Below are positions 55,390 through 64,000 of a DNA stretch of 64,000 nt, piece after piece (position 1 is the first letter of the stretch; each line of letters begins with the position of its first letter). Where the stretch lies: the NCBI GenBank assembly GCA_947000775.1, contig CAMQGK010000328.1:2017501-2081500 (forward strand), given 5' to 3'. The position numbers and the translations under genes were made by a program. Source of the DNA: Pterois miles. Lineage: Eukaryota > Chordata > Actinopteri > Perciformes > Scorpaenidae. Below the pieces are notes generated by a model, which saw only the letters and a list, made by a program, of their open reading frames with translations, did not search any database and had not been told where the DNA came from.

Positions 55390-56435
55390 AAACGTTCTTG
55401 CAGACAGCCCGGCCACTATGACGTTAAATAAAGGTCAGAGTGTTTTTACTGAGAACCCAAAATGTTCCATTGTACTGACAAGTGCACTTCCTGCTAACTC
55501 ACTTCCTTTTCTTAAAAGGGACACAGCACTAATCAGACTGCTAAACTTAATAACCATCAACTTATTATGAGTCAAAAAGCTGAAGTCTATACCTTCCCAG
55601 TTCGATGCATTATAGATAACAAGCACATCTCCCAGTAATCAGACAGTTAACATCATCCTGTGTCACTTCTCTTTGGTCACTTGATAAAAAAAGTTAGAAA
55701 AGGAAGTTGACCTGCATTTGAAGTGCTAGTTCTTTGTAGTTTGCTGTAACAGAAGATCTTTCTGTATAACAGACACATCAAAGCCGTGCTGTTGTAAGCT
55801 CTTCATAGGGGGACGAAGTTTTTACATGTATAAATGTGTTTTAATCATTTTTTTATTGCCAACGTAAGATGAGATTGTAACCTAGCATAAAAAACGAGAC
55901 CTTCCATGACTTTCTGGGTTTCCATTGGATGTGGCATCATAATTAATGCGCTCTTGCGAATGCCTTTACTCTTTTCCCGCTCTGCTTCATTGCTAACAGT
56001 GTGGAACCATAACTAACATTCACGAACGCCAACAAATGACCAGCCCCCACCACAACTTAGACTCCAACACAAACTCTCCAGAAGCACAAAACAACCAAAG
56101 TTATATCTAGTGAAGTCCATCTGGCAAAACAGTAATGTGACCGAAGTTGGGTGGAAACTAGGATCAGGATCGGCTGGGCCTTTGATTCATGGAGGGTTTG
56201 AGTACCGAAATGACTTAACGGACACTGATGTCACTGTTGACAAGCAATTTCTGATCTGAAGGAACATTTATACACTGTATTTGGAAGTGTGACAAAATTG
56301 AGAAATTCTGGAGTGAGCTGATCGATAAAATCATGATCATTTTGTTTTGTGAATGTTCCTCTGGACTCTAAGATGATATTGCTACGCTTATATCCAACAC
56401 ATCACAGTTTGTGAACCAAAGAATATAAACGTATC
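55390..56435. other. no gene recognised
   Basis: Intergenic. One 87-codon frame (55307-55570) partly overlaps a repeat. No exon or RNA signature was found. Confidence 0.4.
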
Positions 56436-56439
56436 CTCT

Positions 56440-56785
56440 CTTACCCCAAGTGAAGGAGATCAAGTACCTCGGGGTCTTGTTCGCGAGTGAGCGGACGATG
56501 GAGCGTGAGCTCGGCCGGAGAATCGGAGCAGCGGGGTCGGTGCTGCAGTCGCTTTACTGCACCGTTGTGACGAAGAGAGAGGTGAGCCGGAAGGCAAAGC
56601 TCTCAATCTAGCACTCAATCTCCGTTCCTGCTCCCACCTTTGGCCATGAGGGCTGGGTCATGACCCAAGGAACTAGATCGCAGGTATAAGTGGCCAAAAT
56701 GGGTTTTCTCAGGAGGGTGGCTGGTGTCTCTGTTAGAGATAGGGGGAGAAGCTCAGCCATCTGTGCTGTGAGGGACTCGGAGTAG
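56440..56785 (+). pseudogene. non-LTR retrotransposon (LINE) ORF2 3' fragment
   Basis: Translates as VKEIKYLGVLFASERTMERE, then RRIGAAGSVLQSLYCTVVTK and REVSRKAKLSI followed by a stop, then a shifted AKMGFLRRVAGVSVRDRGRS. The KYLGV...RRI.AA...L..LY...V...E.S.KAKL and FLRRVAG.S.RDR patterns lie downstream of the reverse transcriptase in LINE ORF2 proteins. It is inactive: it has a stop, a frame change and no 5' part. Confidence 0.8.
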
Positions 56786-56789
56786 ATAA

Positions 56790-58324
56790 ATTAAGACCAG
56801 TTAAAAAATTGCAAGAATTTACGTTTTGCACTGTTGTATCTTAAGAAGGTTCTAAGTAGATTTTCAAAATGCAAAAAGAAGAAATGAGAGCAAGAGACTA
56901 AATGTTTTGAGCAGGCGATTTATTGAAAAGAACAATTTAACTAAAATAGGCTGTTCATCAGCTGATCAAAAGTTTAAGACCATAACTCAAAAAAAACCCT
57001 CAAACAGAAATTAAAGTCTCAAAAACAGACTCAGTAATGAGTAGCTCCACCATTATTGTTGATCACTTCAAAAATTCGTGTTGGCATGCTTGATGCGAGT
57101 GTTTCCAAAAGGCTTGTAGGAATGTTGCTCCAAGTGGTGAAGATGGCTTCACGAAGGGCATCCACTGTCTGGAACTGATGTCCATTTTTGTAAACTTCCC
57201 TTGCCATCCATCCCCAAATGTTCTCAATTGGATTTAGATCAGGGGAACATGCAGGATGATCCAAAAGAGTGATGTTAGTCTCCTGAAAAAAATCCTTTGT
57301 CAGACGGGCATTGTGAATTGCAGCATTGTCCTGCTGAAAAACCCAGTCATCACCACACAGACGAGGGCCCTCAGTCATGAGGGATGCCCGCTGCAACATC
57401 TCCACGTAGCCAGCTGCTGTTTGACGCCCTGCACAACCTGGAGCTCCATTGTTCCATTGAAGGAAAAAGCACCCCAGATCATGATGGCGCCCCCTCCACT
57501 GTGCCGTGTTGAAAAAATCTCAGGTGGCATCTCCTTGTCATGCCAGTAGCGTTGGAAGCCATCAGGACCATCAAGGTTAAATTTTTTCTCATCAGAGAAT
57601 AAAACTTTCTTCCAACTTTGAACGTCCCATGTTTGGTGCTCCCTTGCAAAGGCCAAACGGGCAATTTTGTGGCGTTGAAGGAGACATGGCCTTTGAAGAG
57701 GTTTTTTGTTTTTGAAGCCGTTCCTTTGCAGATGCCGTCTGATGGTTATTGGGCTGCAGTCAGCACCAGTAATGGCCTTAATTTGGGATGAGGATCGTCC
57801 CGTGTCTTGACGGACAGCCGTTCGGATCCTCCGGCTCGGTGACGGTGAGATTTTTTTGGGTCTACCACTTGATTTTTTTGTTCCATAAACCTCAGGATCT
57901 TTTAAGAAATGCAAAATGACTGTCTTACTGCGTCCAACCTCAGCAGCGATGGCACGCTGTGAGAGGCCTTGTCTATGCAGCTCAACAATCCTGCCACGTT
58001 CCAAGGCAGTGAGTTTTTTTGCTTTTCCCATCAAGAGGTCTTGACAGTGTGATTACTTGACAGAAAATGACATGGAATCCAAATTTTTGCACAGATTTGG
58101 GTTTTTTTGAGCTATGGTCTTAAACTTTTGATCAGCTGATGAACAGCCTATTTCAGTTAAATTGTTCTTTTCAATAAATTGCCTGCTCAAAACATTTAGT
58201 CTCTTGCTCTCATTTCTTCTTTTTGCATGTTGAAACTCTACTTAGAACCTTCTTAAGATACAACAGTGCAAAATGCAAATTCTTGCAATTTTTTAACTGG
58301 TCTTAAGATTTTGATCAGGAGTGT
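56790..58324 (-). mobile_element. Tc1/mariner (DD34E) transposon
   Basis: Inverted ends of about 200 bp flank a transposase pseudogene (left 56790-56986, right 58109-58324; shared GAACAATTTAACT, TTCATCAGCTGATCAAAAGT). The right end includes an outer GATCAGGAGTGTA. The left end lacks the matching outermost ~20 bp and runs directly into LINE sequence. The right side is followed by a TA microsatellite, so the target TA duplication cannot be defined. Confidence 0.93.
57031..58034 (-). pseudogene. Tc1-like transposase, one frameshift
   Basis: The N-terminal part (58034 down to about 57428) has paired HTH motifs (LTALERGRIVELHRQGLSQR), a GRPKK linker and the first Asp (FSDEKKFNLDG). The C-terminal part (from about 57425 to 57031, shifted frame) has the second Asp (WVFQQDNAAIHNA) and the Glu (PDLNPIENIW), 34 residues apart. 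A single missing base near 57425, in the VVQG...AAGYVEML region, splits the frame. The DD34E residues are otherwise all present. It is a dead copy by sequence. Confidence 0.9.
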
Positions 58325-58325
58325 A

Positions 58326-58356
<31 letters not shown>

Positions 58357-58507
58357 GTATACATATATATATATATTTATTATATATATATATATGTATA
58401 CATATATATATATATTTATATATATATATATATGTATATATATGCCGGGACTGCTGTGGACTAGGACTGGGCTCCAGTGAGTGCAGTGGGACGGGGGGGG
58501 GGGGGGT
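58325..58507 (+). repeat. (TA)n microsatellite and G run
   Basis: Alternating TATATA tracts to 58445 and 16 consecutive G at 58492-58507. Confidence 0.95.
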
Positions 58508-58509
58508 CC

Positions 58510-61040
58510 ACGGCAGCACCCACTGCTCGTTGAGGGGAGTAAGAACGATTCGTGTCTTCACGTCAGAGTCAAAAGTCTCCCATATCAGAAAAAGTCGCTA
58601 GATGTGTTGCTAGTCGCTTTTTGGAAACTGGGTTGCTAGAGGGGTCTGAAAACTCATTAAATATAGCAACAAAGTTGCTCAGTTGGCAACACTGCTGCCT
58701 CAGCAAGTGACGCAACTTCAAACTTCACTCACGTCAATTTACATCAATGTCAAGTGTAACAGGAAGAAGCACACTAACAATACACGGGCATTTCAAAACA
58801 AAAGCGATTTTCTTTACTGTTTTATTTTTAGTTTAGTAGTTGTGTGAGACCTCCAGGGCCCGGCAGAACCATCGAGGACCGGTTCCGGCCTGCGGGCCGT
58901 ATAATGGCCAGGTCTTATATTCCGCCACTGGTAAACTGATGGGAAATAGTGCTAATAACAGAAGGCGATATTTTATATTAGAACCAATTTAACCAAATGA
59001 ACCAAAGTAGAGCCAAGTTATCCATTAAATTATGTCCCTGATTACGACCTCTTCTGGTTAATTGGTTATCTGAAATGAATGACGACTGAAATGACTCCAC
59101 TGTAGTATCTTGTTGGAAATTTACAGCGTGCAACAAAAAACACCATCAAGTTGCTGATTGCAACTGTGACATTCGATGTAACCAGCAACCTTGTTGTGAT
59201 GCACAATGACACGATTCAAAGTCATGCTGTACAACTTCCCCAGCTGACGGTCTGATTAGTAACTGAACGGGAAAAAACATCAGCGGGGAAGCATCACTTT
59301 GAATCAAGACAACACTCCATGTTCACTCACTCTCTCTGCTCGACGGTTTACCTCTTTCTAACCTCCTTCACTGAGATACAAGTTTGTTCTGTTTATATCT
59401 GTCCTCTGACATTTGGACTTCCCCTAACAGCTCCAGAAGCTGAAACTGTTTTCTCTCACTTCCCTCTCAAAAAAAAGCACGGAAAGAACCACAAACTACA
59501 CACATGCACAGAAAACACGCTCACAAACCACTTCCTAACCCCTTTCTCTTTCCCAGAAAGCTACTGTTGGTTCAAATAAGAGGAAAACCTCAGTCGCTAC
59601 CCGGCAAGTAGGATGTTACTGATGCAACGACGTCAAACTATAACAGCTGCCATGCTGGCAGGCGGTAGATTAGTAGTCTCAGTCCTGCCAGCATTTCATT
59701 TAGATGCAGTAATACTGCCGGTTATGTTGGCCAGTTGCACATAGCTTCAGGGTTTTTTTTAATGACAATCAAGTAACGTGACATCATATCCGTTCTGTAT
59801 CAAAAAACAAAGTCCACAAGTCCAGAGTCTTGTTGTCTCTTTGTTGCATTTATGTATTTATGTTAAATACATTCAAACAGCCGTGACGAGCTGAACATGG
59901 ATGGATAAAGAGAACGGAGCTGACGGAGAGCTAGAGACCAGCTTGGAGAAGTTAGAGGAAGTAGACGTGTGATCACGTCCGGTTTTCAAAATAAGGTGTT
60001 AACAAAGGGAACTGTATATACAAAATACATCTATGGAAACACTGATTGGATTATATTCACCAGAAGTATAAAACATTACTGTCTCATATATATTAAAAAG
60101 AAAATACCACTAATTTCTAAAAATCAAAGATTTTTACTGTATTAATTTAGGTATTTTCCAAAGTCGCTAGAAGAGTTCAACTTTTTCCCATGGTCTAGTG
60201 TTAAAATAGTTAACTAAAATCACATATCATATCAGCACCCAAGTATTGAATCAGGAAATATAGGGTCTTTTTCAATGTGCTAACTCCCTCATATCCTGTC
60301 TCCTCGCTTGACCTGGAAATCCTTCCCCCTCCGCCATCATGGGGATCTTCCAGTGCCTTAAATGCACATCGAGGAGACGAGGAACGAGGCTTCTGGAGGA
60401 ACTGAGAGCGAGGAAACACCAGTGTATCCTTTGCAGAAGTCTTTTACTTTGATTGGACGCAGCCGCTGATTGTCCTGATCTGATTCATGTCAACATTACT
60501 GGAGTTTCATACTGGAGTGAAGACGGATAACAGATTTAGGTTTTACGTTTTAGTTGTCTTCTGATTGACCATGTAGTTAAAATCTGTGTTCATGGTAATG
60601 TAACACACCACGGCTGAAAACCTGTTGCTGAAAGAGCTGTCTGTCTCAAAATATCAATAAATACAGATGCTAATAATGAATAAATAAGATAAAGGCTCTG
60701 TGCCAGTAGATATTTGAGCCTCTAAGCAGGACACAGGACACAGTATAAAAACAGACTGCAAATGTTATTCACATGCAGGTGTTTGTTTAACAGGTAACAG
60801 AGAGAAAACGCTGCTGCTCTGCCTCTGAGAACCATGTGTCTTCATAAGTATAGTATTTATAGTATTTAGCCTGTTAGTATTAGGACAGTTTGGAGACGTC
60901 TCATGTCTCTAAAACCATATTTTCTTATTTCCTCTCTCCTCACATCTTTTCCTTGCCTCCTCCACTTGCATCTCCCTTGGACGGGACTAAGACACAAGGA
61001 GAGAAGGCGAGAAAAGGAAACAAGGAGACACATTAGTGCA
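58510..61040. other. no gene recognised
   Basis: Intergenic. CGGCCTGCGGGCCGTATAAT near 58890 resembles a degraded DNA-transposon end. Frames at 59319 and 60210 show no known domain. Confidence 0.4.
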
Positions 61041-61049
61041 ATGAAAGAG

Positions 61050-61250
61050 ACCCATAGACATAAAGCAGCAGATGCTTTAGACCCGGGGTGTCAAACTCAG
61101 TTTCATCCGGGGTCACATCAGCATCATGGTTCCCCTCAAAGGGCAGGTTACCTTGTGTTTGACAGGTCGCTAACACAGCGTTGTCTGGTCTGGTTGTTGA
61201 CCATGTTTAGCTCTTTCACATTGAGTTTTCAGTTCATGAAAGGTTGCCTA
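61050..61250 (+). repeat. interspersed repeat fragment
   Basis: TACCTTGTGTTTGACAGGTCG and GCGTTGTCTGGTCTGG match 27080-27125. The upstream ACCCGGGGTGTCAAACTCAG is a common vertebrate repeat motif. The 129-codon frame at 60903-61292 crosses this and is not a gene. Confidence 0.55.
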
Positions 61251-61259
61251 AAAATATGT

Positions 61260-63090
61260 TATTCAGTAAAAAGCAATGAATTAGCCAGTTAATTGTATGG
61301 TGCACTGCACAAGACTCTCAATAGTTTTACATTAACAGCTAGTAATTGAATCCAAGGGCTGTGTAAGATGTTGAGAGGAGCACATTAAAACCTGCAACGC
61401 AGCAGACACATTTCGCTGAAATGTAGAGTGTAAAGTGCCTTTGTTGGTTCGGTTAACTGGAAGAGTGTGGGGCGACGGCGGGCTGGATCTACATAACTTG
61501 CGACAGCAGAAAGCAGCACGTAGGAGTGAACAGCACAACCTGAAACAGCAGCAGCATGTGACTGTGAGCTTGTCAGATTACTTTTTCAACATTTACAGGA
61601 TAGATTGCTATAAAATTTGTTTCCAACATTTAGGATTCAGACCACGTATCCTGATAAATGTGAGTGAGATGTCATTGGACGGGATGTAACTGAAAGATAA
61701 TTTCCCTTCGGGGATTAATAAAAGTTCATCTATCAGAAAGCTGTTGTTGGTTGTTAACATCAGCATGTCTGTCATTGTGAGCATGTTAGCATTTTGCCCA
61801 AAGCGCAGCCTCACGGTGGCTGTACACACATTGACATGTTGAACTACTGATATGGCTATTTAAAGACCCCATTAAGAGTTATCTGGGTCACTTTCCTCTC
61901 TCCTCACCTACGCCATCTCTCACTTCTCCCACCTTCTCTCACCTCCCCACATATCTTTGTATGAAAACTTATCGTGTATGTATGGCAGGATGTCACAGCT
62001 CACCTGTGAACATCATTAATCTGTAGCTCTTACAGATACAGACACCATGTGAAGACATTCATGCCAAACTACCTTCATTAGTCAGTACTTTCAAAATATA
62101 AATGGTGACTCTTAATTTGAAAAAGCCCAGACGTGACTACTTAACAACTTTAAACTGACCTTTTTTTAAGACTAGTAAAGTTTGTTTCCACAGTTACATG
62201 CTTGTAGCCTGTCATTGTCATATTTCATTAGCAGAACGCCGGAGGCCATTAAAAGCTTGAGATCATGACTTCAAGATTCTTGATCGTATCTTGCTATTAT
62301 CCTGACAGATGTGGTCATCATCATGATTAGACACTCGCAAAAAAAAACTTGCTTTATCACCCTCTCCATCATCATTAGTATTTCTGCTATAGCATCATTT
62401 CCCGTCGCTGATTCATTCATTGACTGAAAAGCAAGACTGAACTTTATCGAAAAATAACTCTTCACCAAAGATAATTTACACAGAAACCTACCTGTCTGGA
62501 GTCTTTCTCTTCCTTTTCATTATGTACATTTAAAATGATTGATCGGTCGTTTCCATGTCTGTAGAGTCAGAATGTACTGAAACCTTTTGTTTCCCCTCTA
62601 AAGCTAGACCGTCTCAGTCTAAAGTGACGTAGAGGAAAGGTTTCTGAGTAAAGAGGGGAAAAAAAAGCTGTGGGTATTGTGGGTTCACTGAATGCAATCC
62701 CATGTTTCAAGACGTGTGAAAGAAAGGGTGAAACCCCCTTTAAGGGTTGACTCTCTTTTACCGCAGTTCATGTTCACTTTACATTTATCACTTTATAGTT
62801 TCAGGCACATGAGAAACTGTAAGTTTCGGTTCACTGTTGCCTCTTCAAAATGTGTTACTATCATTCATCATTTATGAGACTGTGCTTTTCCAGACTAGAC
62901 CTAAAATATCCTCACATACGCCTTAATATAATCTCAAGGAAGCTTCTCCTGGTTCCTCTGCTTTGCAAACATAATGGAGCTTTCAGCTGACTCCAGTGTA
63001 AACACACCCATGGTGTTATTCGTCAGTCAGAGCAGCTGACGTAGTGTTATGGTGCCTTGAAATTGGGTGGTGTTTACCGTCTATAGGAGT
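61260..63090. other. no gene recognised
   Basis: Intergenic. A LINE-like tail (CGGGGATTAATAAAAGTTCATC) ends near 61730. Nothing else is recognised. Confidence 0.4.
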
Positions 63091-63091
63091 T

Positions 63092-63556
63092 GGGTCCATC
63101 TGAACGCCGCCCTCGTGTCGTGTTGACCAACTTGTACGTGGAAAGTTTCTGAAAGCTCAGCGTTCACAACTTGTGACGTGTTTGTTGACATTGTGTTAAA
63201 TGGTGGAGCCCATGGAAGTTCATTTATCACTGCATAATAAGTTAATATTGTACTGAATATTGTAATTTTTAGTCATATATTATTTTTCTTAGTAATTGTT
63301 GATGTTGATATTCTCAACGACCTCATCTTCCTCCTCTGTTATTATGTCTTTACATTTCCTGCATTATATTTCCCACTAGCTAGCTGGCTAAGCTGTTAGC
63401 CTCTGTGGCTTCTAGACTCGGACAGTAACGTTAATATTGCTGTTGCTCAGCAGCCGTGTTCTTCACCTTAACCACTTAAATGCAACGCATGTCGTGTTCA
63501 CGACTTCCCATCTTGTAACTACGAGTTCACGACTTCCATTTGAAGGCAGCATTAAT
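63092..63556. mobile_element. MITE-like element, copy 2, opposite orientation
   Basis: The reverse complement of the 14519 element: GAGCCCATGGAAGTTCATTT, CTTAACCACTTAAATGC and CTTCCATTTGAAGGCAGC match it. It carries about 100 bp of extra interior sequence near 63270-63370. Confidence 0.55.
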
Positions 63557-64000
63557 AGTGCTATTTTCTGCAATAATCCAAAATCCATACGCCACAAACC
63601 TTCATATGCCACAAACCATGGCAACAAGTGTCCTAGTCGTGTGCATTGCTTTTTAGTGTCCCCTTGTGGCGCTTTTCCTAAATGCTATGCATTGGAAAAA
63701 AAAATGGTAAATTTTGCATCAAATCTGTGTAACAAATGGTATCAGCCCACAAACTGCTGCTTAGGAGACATAAGTGTGCATGTTAATGTCCATCATATAC
63801 TTCTACCATGCTTTTCTTAGCCCTCATACATTTTTAACATTTAATAAATTAATTAATCAATATTTTTTTTAATTCTTATTTATGACTAGAACACGTTGAC
63901 ACTCAGTGCTGAGCTGCATCTCAAATTAGTCTTCAGGTTCTCAGCTTTCAGGTGATGTTCACCACTTCATATGATATTTAATGCTGATGTGTTTTCAACC

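Noticed and set aside
60903..61292. 129-codon plus-strand frame
   Set aside because: It crosses a repeat shared with 27.08-27.13 kb and shows no domain or splice context.

Overview
The window is teleost fish genomic DNA. Its genes have many small exons with GT/AG introns. The non-coding DNA is full of microsatellites, a tRNA-derived SINE, a Tc1-like transposon and short interspersed repeats typical of teleosts. I did not run a database search, so I do not name a species.

Two protein-coding genes are supported, both on the minus strand. The first is TMPRSS6 (matriptase-2), a type II transmembrane serine protease. Sixteen coding exons run from the membrane-anchor exon at 38.6 kb down to the stop codon at 20.8 kb. 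A probable first coding exon sits at 41.0 kb behind a TATA box. The exons give, in order, a transmembrane anchor, an SEA-like stalk, two CUB domains, three LDLa domains and a trypsin-like protease with an intact His/Asp/Ser triad. All 17 exons join in frame to about 784 residues. The second gene is IL2RB (interleukin-2/15 receptor beta chain), at 44.1-49.8 kb. It has nine coding exons joining in frame to about 649 residues: signal peptide, two fibronectin-III domains with WSDWS, one membrane helix, a Box-1-like motif and a long tail. From general knowledge, these two genes are also neighbours in the same orientation on human 22q12.3, so this is a conserved block. They share no obvious function (iron/hepcidin control versus lymphocyte cytokine signalling).

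Layout: 1-20.8 kb has no convincing protein gene. It holds dispersed repeats, SINE-like elements (one nested in another), a MITE-like element with an internal minisatellite, a duplicated segment with a 50-bp identical core, a tRNA-Arg(CCG) gene and a tRNA relic 2 kb away. 20.8-41.1 kb is TMPRSS6. One of its introns carries a 1.4-kb TGATG minisatellite starting about 20 bp from a splice donor. 41.2-44 kb is intergenic and includes a head-to-head telomeric repeat. 44.1-49.8 kb is IL2RB. 49.8-55.4 kb has a fold-back element, a kilobase-scale inverted repeat and one orphan exon that may be an upstream IL2RB exon. 56.4-58.3 kb has a LINE fragment abutting a frameshifted Tc1-like transposon. 58.4-64 kb is repeat-rich intergenic DNA.

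No new defence or metabolic system is visible. The most interesting points are the duplicated tyrosine/DSG motif in the IL2RB tail, the intronic minisatellite that keeps the TMPRSS6 frame open, the telomeric palindrome, the duplicated non-coding core, and several unnamed transposon families with paired ends.
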